Shown here: one piece after another, positions 7,004-12,384 of the stretch
Layout of the letters: the number at the start of each line of letters is the position of its first letter
How positions within the stretch are numbered: the stretch's first letter is position 1
Notes under the pieces: model-generated
What the model was told of the DNA's origin: nothing
Databases searched by the model: none
What the model saw: only the letters and a program-made list of their open reading frames with translations
Program-made: the position numbers and the translations under genes
Origin: Streptomyces virginiae
GTDB taxonomy: Bacteria; Actinomycetota; Actinomycetes; Streptomycetales; Streptomycetaceae
Direction of reading: 5' to 3'
Assembly (NCBI RefSeq): GCF_000720455.1
Contig: NZ_JOAK01000056.1
Coordinates: 1-12,384, forward strand
Length of the DNA: 12,384 bases

Positions 7004-7414
7004 ATGACTGCGAAGATCACTCGTATCAACCCCGAGCAGCTGCATGAGACGCCCGGCTATCACCACATCACCATGGTGGAGGCCGGTCGTACGGCCTACC
7101 TGGCGGGGCAGTGCCCTCTCGATCGCAGTGGTTCCCTCGTCGGTTCCGGATCGCTTGAGGCGCAAACCGACCAGGTCGTCGTGAACGCACTCGCTGCCTT
7201 GGCTGCGGTGGATGCCGAGCCGGAACATGTGGTGCGCTCGGTGATCTATGTGCGGAGCGACGACAGAGACGATCTGGGCGTCGCTTGGCGTCGGCTCACC
7301 GAGTCGGCTCTCGGGCCGGCGTTCACCACCGCCAGCACCCTGTTGGGTGTTGCGCAACTCGGTTTCACCGGGCAGCTCATTGAAGTGGACCTCACCGTGG
7401 CGCTGCCCGACTGA
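7004..7414 (+). CDS. RidA family protein (YjgF/YER057c/UK114) lacking the usual catalytic Arg
   Basis: A 136-residue protein with the RidA fold: TRINPEQLHETPGYHHITMV, GRTAYLAGQCPLDRSGSLVG, a central TDQVVVNALAALAAVDAEPE helix and VRSVIYVRSDDRDDLG. The C-terminal part is PAFTTASTLLGVAQLGFTGQ, then LIEVDLTVAL. RidA proteins are small trimeric cytoplasmic proteins; the archetype hydrolyses reactive enamines and imines from PLP enzymes. That activity needs an Arg near the end (Arg105 in E. coli RidA, in PARS). Aligned by eye, this protein has Ser there (PAFTTAST), so it probably belongs to a Rid subgroup with another role. ATG 7004 fits family length but has no clear ribosome binding site. ATG 6968, preceded by GGTGGAAG, would add 12 residues and is a real alternative. 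It is followed by a transposase stub, not by a partner gene. Confidence 0.85.
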   Translation: MTAKITRINPEQLHETPGYHHITMVEAGRTAYLAGQCPLDRSGSLVGSGSLEAQTDQVVVNALAALAAVDAEPEHVVRSVIYVRSDDRDDLGVAWRRLTESALGPAFTTASTLLGVAQLGFTGQLIEVDLTVALPD

Positions 7415-7524
7415 GCCTCTTCGTCTCAGCCACCGAACGTCGTCTCACACGGGGCGGCTCGCCCGGGGATTCGCCGGACCTGGGAGTGACCTTCGTCTGA
7501 TCACGCGCTCCCACCAGGGTGCAC

Positions 7525-7680
7525 GTGACCACGACGGAAGCCGTGAGGGCGGGCCTGCTGCCTGATGCCGTCCGGAGGGAAGCGTTCACGCAAGCGTCAC
7601 GCTTCCGGGGCGAGGCTACGAGTGCCTGACCATCCGGCGCGGTGAGCAGTTCGAACCGGCTCCTCGATCCCGGCCCCGTC
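7525..7680 (+). pseudogene. N-terminal stub of a second DDE-type transposase
   Basis: A GTG at 7525, preceded by AGGG, opens a 34-codon frame reading VTTTEAVRAGLLPDAVRREA then FTQASRFRGEATSA, stopping at 7629. The first 30 residues closely match, from memory, the start of a transposase family common in Streptomyces (I believe NCBIfam NF041680; accession recalled, not checked). In that family RFRGE is followed by LYECLT or similar. Here YECLTIRRGEQFE continues from 7617 in another frame, so one base has been lost near 7615. Beyond about 7680 the match fades. The remaining 300 or more residues are absent. Confidence 0.5.
7578..7606. repeat. 8-bp inverted repeat around a smaller one
   Basis: GGAAGCGT (7578-7585) pairs with ACGCTTCC (7599-7606). 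The 13-base loop region contains part of a second repeat, ACGC-AA-GCGT (7588-7597). It lies 164 bases after the RidA-like gene and inside the transposase stub. It could serve as a terminator hairpin or be a by-product of the coding sequence. Confidence 0.3.
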
Positions 7681-7745
7681 GAGGACCAGCTTCAGGCCAC
7701 CGTCCGCCAGTGGTGAACACCCGTCCGAACGAACTTGACGGTCAC

Positions 7746-7751
7746 TAGAGT
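7746..7751 (+). promoter_or_regulatory. Probable -10 box for a leaderless transcript
   Basis: TAGAGT at 7746-7751 lies eight bases before the ATG at 7760, and no good ribosome binding site precedes that ATG. This is the geometry of leaderless actinobacterial transcripts, with transcription beginning at or next to the start codon. No convincing -35 is seen. TTGACG at 7735-7740 is only five bases away and cannot pair with it. Confidence 0.45.
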
Positions 7752-7759
7752 CCAGTCGC

Positions 7760-8485
7760 ATGACGACGGTCACAACGTGCGCAGTGAAGTATGAAGCCGA
7801 CCACCTGACGATGACCGGGCACCTCGCGCTCCCGGCCGGTGCCGATCGCCGGCCCGCAGTCCTCATCGGACCCGAGGGGATGGGACTGAGCCACGTCGAG
7901 CGCCGCCGGGCCGAGGCCCTGGCGGAGCTGGGGTACGTGGCACTGGCCTTTGATCTGCATGGCGGACGCTACTTGAGCGATCCCGAGGAGATGCTGGCCC
8001 GTTGCATGCCGCTGCTCGCCGATCCCGAACGGATGCGGTGCATCGGCCACGCGGCGCTTGACGTGTTGCGCGCCGAATCGCGGGCCGACCCCGACCGTAT
8101 TGCGGCCATCGGTTACGGCACCGGGGGCGCCATCGCGTTGGAACTCGGGCGCGACGGCGCCAACCTGCGCGCGATCGGGACCGTCAATGCACTGACCACG
8201 GGCCGACCGGACGAGGCGGCACGCATCCGCTGCCCGGTGTGGGCCGGAGTCGGTTCGGAGGACCCGATCATGCCGCCCGCGCAACGGGAGGCATTCACTG
8301 CCGAGATGCAGGCCGCAGGCGTCGACTGGCGCCTCACGGTCTACGGCGGAGCCTTGCACGCGTTCCACCACCCGCCGGTCGATCACGCCGCGCCCCCCGG
8401 TGTCGGCCACCACCCGCGGCACGCACAGCGAGCTTGGCGCGACATCGTCGACCTGCTCGCCGAGTGCCTACCCGTGACGCAGTGA
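7760..8485 (+). CDS. Dienelactone hydrolase family protein with Gly at the nucleophile position
   Basis: A 241-residue alpha/beta-hydrolase-fold protein, cytoplasmic, of normal family length. The N-terminal strand VLIGPEGMGL (35-43) keeps the Glu that contacts the nucleophile in dienelactone hydrolases. ALAELGYVALAFDLHGGRYL and an IRCPVWAGVGSEDPIMPP segment are typical. The acid is Asp168 in GSEDP, and the catalytic His is His200 in YGGALHAFHHPP. The nucleophile elbow, normally GYCFGG with catalytic Cys (or Ser), reads GYGTGG at 118-123, so Gly120 replaces the nucleophile. Family members hydrolyse lactones such as dienelactone in aromatic degradation. This one is unlikely to do so by the usual mechanism and may be a pseudoenzyme or use another residue. 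No catabolic genes lie nearby. The frame is intact, so it is not obviously decayed. Confidence 0.85.
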   Translation: MTTVTTCAVKYEADHLTMTGHLALPAGADRRPAVLIGPEGMGLSHVERRRAEALAELGYVALAFDLHGGRYLSDPEEMLARCMPLLADPERMRCIGHAALDVLRAESRADPDRIAAIGYGTGGAIALELGRDGANLRAIGTVNALTTGRPDEAARIRCPVWAGVGSEDPIMPPAQREAFTAEMQAAGVDWRLTVYGGALHAFHHPPVDHAAPPGVGHHPRHAQRAWRDIVDLLAECLPVTQ

Positions 8486-9062
8486 TGCGGTCGGCCACCG
8501 ACGCTCATTACCCACTCGGCGTTCAGGGAGCGGTTCTCGAGCAGCAGACCAGCCAGGTCTGGAGCGGCAACACGGCTCGAGGCAGATGGGGGAGGGGGGC
8601 CGCTCGTCGGGGATGACAGTGCGTGAGGTCTGAGCTGCGGCGGGGCATTGAACGCCACGATGCTGCATCTGATGCGAGCCTCGGAGGTCTGGCCTTGAGC
8701 GGCGACTCTGCCGGGGGCGATCCGGCCCGCCGGTATGACCGCTGTGGTGGCCCTCGAGTGGGGCCTTCCGCCGCGGTCCCCGGCCCGATGCTGGGACTTC
8801 ACCCGATCACGACCTTCCGTTGGCGCCGTCGCGCCGCCACCGACTGGACTGCCTACCTGCAAGCACGCCAGCACGCCCTTACCGACGGACCTCCACATCC
8901 CCGGCACTGATTCGGGCGTCACGGAAGTCCGCCGGGCCGCGCCGCTTGCTCCGCCCCGTAGGGACGATCCGTCAGATCTGCACTGAGCTGCGAGAACGCC
9001 ACGGGGGAGCACGGTCATGGGAGTGGGTAGGGGTACGAGCAACCCGGCAGACGGGGAGCGCT
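8486..9062. other. Gene-free stretch, no recognised content
   Basis: I see no supportable gene in these 577 bases. On the minus strand a frame reads ARIRCSIVAFNAPPQLRPHA and, further on, AGLLLENRSLNAEWVMSVGG (about 8680-8490). These read somewhat like protein but belong to no family I can name. Plus-strand frames are short and Arg/Pro-rich. A weak 6-bp hairpin at 8545-8561 (CAGACC/GGTCTG) could help end the preceding gene. An ATG at 9017 with GGGGGAG upstream opens a 23-codon frame that may be a remnant of the start of the next, broken gene. Confidence 0.4.
9053..9058 (+). promoter_or_regulatory. Ribosome binding site for the ankyrin/HEAT gene remnant
   Basis: GGGGAG at 9053-9058 is four bases upstream of GTG 9063, which is in frame with the ankyrin part. 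This makes 9063 the best surviving start. Confidence 0.45.
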
Positions 9063-10156
9063 GTGATCTCCGCGGTCCGGGCTGGAGACACGGACTTGGT
9101 GAGGATCCTTCTCCATGAGGACAGCGACCCTGATTTTCGGGACGACGCGTTCTGCCTGGCGGTCCAGATGCACCACGGGCACATCGCCCAACTGCTCCTC
9201 CAGTACGGGGCGGATCCCGGGCGGAGCAGGCGGGAGGAGATCCGGGGCAGGTATCCCGAGTCCGAACTCCTGGAGGCGCGGGACCTCGCGCGCCGCTGGC
9301 ACGAGACGGGGGTTGAGGCCGAACTGCGACGCCGTACGGGTTCCCGGGATGCCGGCGCCCGTACACCGGTCCAAGACGGCGAGTACCACAGCGTCGACGA
9401 GCGCACCCTTGGTGACATGACCGTCCGGGACGGCCACGGGGCGATCCTCACGTACGTTGAGGAACTGCTCGGGGTCCGCACCTCGTTCGAGGAGCTGATG
9501 GACCGCGCGTTGGCACACGCCGGCCAGGACAACCACGCGACATGGAGCACTGCCACCATCCTGCTGGGCGTTCGGCGCGACCAGGCGACCTGGACAGCTG
9601 CCGCAGCGCTGCGCACGAACCCGGACCCGTCCCGCCGATTGTTCAGTGCCGAGGTGCTCCGGCTGACTCATCTTCTCGACGACAGCGACGAGGACGCCTT
9701 CGCTGGTCCCGCTCTGGACATGTTCACCGACTGGTCGGCCCCGCGCGGAGGCGGCCCTTCTGCCCCACGTCAGCCATCCCGATGCCCGAGTGCGGCGCGC
9801 GGTGGCGCACGGGTTCAGCGAGTGGTCCTCGCCGCCGGCCTTTTCCGGCGACGCCCGCGCGGCGTTGCTGCGGCTGATGACCGATCCGGACCCGGTGGTA
9901 CGGAAGACCGCCTGCCACACTGTTGCCGGGGGAGGGACAGGAATCCCGTCCAGCACAGATGCCATGGCCTCTGTGCTGGACGACGCGGACGGACCGCCTG
10001 GTCCAAGTGGCTGCCGTCTACGGACTTGCCTGCCACGACGACGGACGGTGTGTGGAAGCAGCACGCCGCCTCGGCCCGCCGCGGCGCGGTTCCGTGGAAG
10101 AGGAGAGCTACCTCGACATGGTGCGGCGCTACGAGTGGTGCCGCGACGGCCCCTGA
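9063..10156 (+). pseudogene. Ankyrin/HEAT-repeat protein gene broken by frameshifts
   Basis: The first frame runs from GTG 9063 to about 9740. It encodes an ankyrin region (ISAVRAGDTDLVRILLHEDS, then HIAQLLLQYGADP) and a helical middle (SELLEARDLARRWHETGVEA, LTYVEELLGVRTSFEELMDR). At about 9739-9745, after MFTDWSA, the frame changes by +1. The sense continues as RAEAALLPHVSHPDARVRRA, VAHGFSEWSSPPAFSGDARA and LLRLMTDPDPVVRKTACHTV, which are HEAT-like repeats. Near 9930-9950 GEGQESRPA lies in a third frame, then TDAMASVLDDAD returns to the second. At about 9990, beside a GGAC-GGAC duplication, the third frame resumes as DRLVQVAAVYGLACHDDGRC and ends YLDMVRRYEWCRDGP plus stop. Joined, this resembles ankyrin/HEAT proteins common in Streptomyces, with part of the repeat region missing. 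Such proteins bind partners; this copy cannot be made whole. Confidence 0.75.
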
Positions 10157-10201
10157 CGTCCCCGCCTTGGCCTGACGAGACCGTGGGCCACGGCGACCGG
10201 C

Positions 10202-10478
10202 GACCGCCTGCACGCCTAAATCCGCGCCGCCTTCGCCGTCCTCGCGGACCTTGCCGTTGCCGCTCTGATCGGCGGTGACGGCGTCGCCACCTGGTCCGGG
10301 TGCACCGACGAAGCCTTCACGATCCCCGCCCTACTCACCCTCGTCCGCGAAGCCGGCGGCCGCGGCCACCACCTGGCCGCAGTCCAGCAACCGGTCAGCC
10401 TCGCACGGTGCAGCCAGTCACCCGCGCCCTCGACGGACGCGGCCCCCTCGTCCAGGCACGCTTCGTGGGTGTCGGTCG
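10202..10478 (+). pseudogene. Aldo/keto reductase fragment
   Basis: The plus strand reads DRLHA, a TAA stop at 10217-10219, then IRAAFAVLADLAVAALIGGD, GVATWSGCTDEAFTIPALLT and LVREAGGRGHHLAAVQQPVS to about 10400. After a single-base frame change it continues as VQPVTRALDGRGPLVQA to about 10460. Joined, this matches from memory the central part of actinobacterial aldo/keto reductases (IGGYGVATWSGFTDGAFTV, then HHLAAVQLPVSL). The catalytic Asp/Tyr/Lys N-terminal half and the NADPH-binding C-terminal half are absent. An internal stop and a frameshift make it a dead fragment. It follows the broken ankyrin/HEAT gene, so a long decayed block runs from 9063 to here. The remaining bases up to 10645 hold nothing recognisable. 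Confidence 0.6.
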
Positions 10479-10645
10479 GCCTGGGCCTGAGCACTGCGTT
10501 CCTCGCGACCGTCGCCCGCCTGAGAGCGGGCCTGTCCGTGCCCGACCACTTCCACCACCGGTCCTCGAGCTGCTGGAGGGCGATGAGTGCGTCCCGAGCG
10601 GTTGCGGGCCTTGGAGGGCGAGTAGGGAAGCGATCGATGTTGGTG

Positions 10646-11497
10646 TCATCCTGTGAAGGCGGGCAGCGAGAGTCGGATGGTTCCGTAGTCGATGAGTGCC
10701 GCGATGGCCGTGAGCAGCAGGAGTGCGATCAGTGTGCCTGTCTGCTCACCGCGCCCGGTGAGGACCGCGGCGGTCCGGGGCTTTCGCGGGTGGTAGGCGA
10801 CCTGGACGGGTCGGCCCTTGTTGGTGCCGCCGATGTACCGGGTCACGCCGGCGGAGTCCGTGTAGGCGTTGGTGTCCGTGCCGTTCCGGTAGACCTGCAG
10901 CGTGTCCACGGTGATGCCGTAACGGCGCAGGTACCAGTGCTCCCACGTGGAGATCAGCCCCAGGCCGGCGAGGAAGGACGCCGCCACGCCGAGTTCCCCG
11001 AGCAGCAGCGTCGCGATTCCCCGGCCCCAGTTCCTGTCGAGGAGCCCGACGACGACGGCGAGAAGCACGACTGCGGAGACGGCGGCGCAGGTCGCCCACT
11101 TGGCAGGGGAGGGAAACCCGACGGGAACGTCGTCCTCGTCGCGTTCCGCATCCCCTGTCCCTGTCTCGGCGACCAGGCTCCGTGTGACGACGAGCCTGGA
11201 ACCGTCGACCAGCGGCTCGCCCTCGGCCCGTACGGGCAGTGCGGCGTTCACCGCATCGGCGAAGACCGTGGCGGCGGCCGCGCTCACGTCCTTGACCCGG
11301 TAGACGGTCGCCTCGGCTCCCGCCGGTGCCGTCAGCTCGACGGAGACGGAGCGTCCCTCGGCGTGGACGAACGCGATCGCCGCAAGGGGGATGCGCAGCT
11401 CGTCGTCCGGACGACGCAGCAACAGCTCCTCGCCGTCGGCACGCAATGCAGTGCCCTTGTCTCCCTGGAGGACGGGTATGGGCGAAGAGATCGACAT
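10646..11497 (-). CDS. DUF3592-like membrane protein with N-terminal PH-like domain
   Basis: A 283-residue membrane protein of unknown function. Residues about 10-88 look like a small bacterial PH-like domain (TALRADGEELLLRRPDDELR, then IPLAAIAFVHAEG). Two transmembrane helices lie at about 134-153 and 160-183, and a third at about 254-271. Between the second and third, the polar part has the DUF3592 pattern: YRNGTDTNAYTDSAGVTRYI, GRPVQVAYHPRKPRTA. In this family a small beta domain sits between membrane helices; no activity is established. ATG 11497 is preceded by no ribosome binding site but by a -10 box six bases away, implying a leaderless mRNA. The gene is divergent from another DUF3592-like gene at 11581, suggesting a related pair under a shared control region. 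Its 3' end is next to the aldo/keto reductase relic. Confidence 0.7.
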   Translation of the reverse strand: MSISSPIPVLQGDKGTALRADGEELLLRRPDDELRIPLAAIAFVHAEGRSVSVELTAPAGAEATVYRVKDVSAAAATVFADAVNAALPVRAEGEPLVDGSRLVVTRSLVAETGTGDAERDEDDVPVGFPSPAKWATCAAVSAVVLLAVVVGLLDRNWGRGIATLLLGELGVAASFLAGLGLISTWEHWYLRRYGITVDTLQVYRNGTDTNAYTDSAGVTRYIGGTNKGRPVQVAYHPRKPRTAAVLTGRGEQTGTLIALLLLTAIAALIDYGTIRLSLPAFTG

Positions 11498-11503
11498 GGC
11501 GTG

Positions 11504-11532
11504 ATCGTAAGGTGCGCGATCTGTGCAGTGAA
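11504..11532 (-). promoter_or_regulatory. Promoter of the minus-strand DUF3592-like gene (leaderless)
   Basis: Read on the minus strand, TTCACT (11532-11527) and TACGAT (11509-11504) are separated by 17 bases and match the -35 and -10 consensus at 4 and 4 or 5 positions. Six bases then separate TACGAT from the ATG at 11497. With that spacing transcription should begin at the start codon itself. Confidence 0.55.
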
Positions 11533-11568
11533 GAGTTTGCGGGGGTTTCGGGCGGGGCTGTGCTGTCG

Positions 11569-11574
11569 TACGGT
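11569..11574 (+). promoter_or_regulatory. Probable -10 box of the plus-strand DUF3592-like gene
   Basis: TACGGT at 11569-11574 lies six bases before GTG 11581, the same spacing as on the opposite strand. The sequence 17 bases upstream (TTTCGG) is a poor -35. The box supports leaderless initiation at 11581, but an alternative GTG at 11557 with a GGCGGGG stretch before it cannot be excluded. Confidence 0.4.
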
Positions 11575-11580
11575 CCAGCT

Positions 11581-12036
11581 GTGAACTTGGTGACTGCAGT
11601 GCTCGTTTGTTTCATCATCGCGTCCGTGCCGGTCTTCCTCTTCGGCTTGATGCTCATGTCCGGCGAGCGTGGAGAACTGAAGAAGATGACCGAGCTGAGT
11701 GAATCCGGCATCGAGGTGCAGGCGAGCCTCGTGGGCCTGCAGCCGTTCGGTACGCGGGGATACGCGAGTGCCGTGTACGAGTTTCAGTCCCCCAGTGGGG
11801 TGACGGTCCGCCACAGCAAGGGCGTGAACTTCGGTGCCGCGCACGTTGTCGGACAGAAGTACCCGCTGGTTCACGCCCCCCACGACATGAAGCGCCTGCA
11901 CATGGGAACGATGTCGACGGTCCGTCAGGAACGCGGCCGACGCAAGGGCTACCTGCGGGGAGCGCAGTGGACCGTGCTCCTGGCCTTCGTGGCAGGTGCG
12001 CTGGCGACGGTGGGGCTGATCGTCAGCCCCACCTGA
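11581..12036 (+). CDS. DUF3592-like two-helix membrane protein
   Basis: A 151-residue protein of unknown function. One transmembrane helix lies at about 4-26 (VTAVLVCFIIASVPVFLFGL). A polar domain follows with the DUF3592 pattern: ESGIEVQASLVGLQPFG, YASAVYEFQSPSGVTVRHSK, VVGQKYPLVHAPHDMKRLHM. The second helix is at about 130-148 (WTVLLAFVAGALATVGLIV), and a basic stretch RQERGRRKG precedes it. Start choice: GTG 11581 places translation right at the first helix and six bases from a -10-like box. GTG 11557 would add eight residues and is the alternative. The gene faces away from the larger DUF3592-like gene across 83 bases. A hairpin overlaps the last codons and should end the transcript. No partner or substrate can be inferred. 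Confidence 0.7.
   Translation: MNLVTAVLVCFIIASVPVFLFGLMLMSGERGELKKMTELSESGIEVQASLVGLQPFGTRGYASAVYEFQSPSGVTVRHSKGVNFGAAHVVGQKYPLVHAPHDMKRLHMGTMSTVRQERGRRKGYLRGAQWTVLLAFVAGALATVGLIVSPT
12009..12033 (+). terminator. Hairpin overlapping the 3' end of the gene
   Basis: GGTGGGGCTGA (12009-12019) and TCAGCCCCACC (12023-12033) form a perfect 11-bp stem with a TCG loop. The hairpin encodes the last residues and ends exactly one base before the TGA stop at 12034. CGCGACAAAA follows, with no T-run. It is a likely Rho-independent-type terminator embedded in the coding end. Confidence 0.6.
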
Positions 12037-12384
12037 CTCCCGCGACAAAAGCCGCTGCCTCGTCGCGAAGTGTGCCCGGTGAGGGAAATGGCACGGCGCG
12101 AGGCGCGCGGCTCAGGGGGGCGGTGTCGCCTGTGCGGCGGTCGCCGCGAAGACGGACGGGCCGGCTGGCTGTGGTGCGGTCTGCCAGAGGGGTAGACGGT
12201 GGCGATGCTACGCGCGGAGGTCGGTTCCTGCGCGAGGTGCCTGCCGGCGTACTGGCTCCGACGACGACGGCGAGGAGCTGTGTCACCACGGGGGCATCAT
12301 CGCTGCTGCCCGGGGAGGGCAGTACGGCGGGAAGGTGTTCCTCGGACGAGGTCTGTGACCGGGTGACCCGAACATGAATGCTGG
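12037..12384. other. Window edge, no confident gene
   Basis: A minus-strand frame is open from the window edge to 12023. It reads SQTSSEEHLPAVLPSPGSSD, then APVVTQLLAVVVGASTPAG, and later Arg/Pro/Thr-rich sequence ending AAAFVAGVRWG. It could be the 3' end of a gene that begins outside the window, but it overlaps the end of the previous gene and its composition is poor after the first 50 residues. The plus-strand frame to 12377 is no better. I leave it unassigned. Confidence 0.35.

Noticed and set aside
7648..7662. AGTTCGAACC, resembling a tRNA T-loop
   Set aside because: There is no acceptor stem, anticodon arm or D-arm around it. It lies within the transposase stub.
7735..7740. TTGACG as a -35 box for the hydrolase gene
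   Set aside because: Only five bases separate it from the -10 candidate at 7746. The spacing is impossible for that pair.
8545..8561. 6-bp hairpin CAGACC/GGTCTG as terminator of the hydrolase gene
   Set aside because: The stem is too short to call alone; it is mentioned only within the gene-free stretch.
10469..11584. 371-codon plus-strand frame opposite the minus-strand DUF3592-like gene
   Set aside because: The minus-strand product has clear membrane helices and a family pattern. The plus frame has Gly/Asp-rich shadow composition.
1..12384. CRISPR array, rRNA or biosynthetic gene cluster
   Set aside because: I saw no regularly spaced repeats, no rRNA signatures and no core biosynthetic enzymes.

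Overview
The window is high-GC actinobacterial DNA. Strong G/C preference at third codon positions, Ala/Arg-rich proteins, weak or absent Shine-Dalgarno sites at several starts and the protein families present all point to Streptomyces or a close relative. It looks like an accessory stretch: six or seven intact genes separated by several decayed ones. All calls come from reading the sequence and from remembered family signatures; no database was searched.

Left part (1-5150): a frameshifted IS5-type transposase relic lies on the minus strand (345-750). A spacer follows that carries a LacI-operator-like palindrome (1098-1107). Next is a large secreted metzincin-type zinc metalloprotease (1255-4437), with a signal peptide, a HELGHNLGLHH zinc site, a Met-turn, two Cys/Asp-rich 20-residue repeats and three C-terminal beta-type domains. 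The gene ends at a perfect 25-bp hairpin capped by a UCCG tetraloop. Behind it are scraps of a decayed gene and a small two-helix membrane protein on the minus strand.

Middle (5150-8485): a membrane-anchored protein with an N-terminal helix-turn-helix-like domain, an 11-residue-repeat coiled coil, one transmembrane helix and a Pro/Ser/Thr-rich tail (5349-6377). It carries a perfect 19-bp inverted repeat inside the gene. A multiply frameshifted gene of unknown family follows (6491-6965). Next come a RidA-like protein without the usual catalytic Arg (7004-7414), the N-terminal stub of a second transposase (7525-7680) and a dienelactone-hydrolase-fold protein with Gly at the nucleophile position (7760-8485).

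Right part (8486-12384): about 580 bases without a recognised gene, then an ankyrin/HEAT-repeat gene broken by several frameshifts (9063-10156), then a fragment of an aldo/keto reductase (10202-10478). Two divergent DUF3592-like membrane protein genes follow (10646-11497 minus, 11581-12036 plus). They share an 83-bp spacer in which both appear to have leaderless promoters. The second ends in an 11-bp hairpin overlapping its last codons. No confident gene is seen in the last 350 bases.

The genes do not form an obvious pathway or single operon; most look individually transcribed. The most unusual items are the HTH/hendecad/transmembrane protein with its divergent small membrane protein, the divergent leaderless DUF3592 pair, the probable nucleophile-less hydrolase and the long UCCG-capped terminator.
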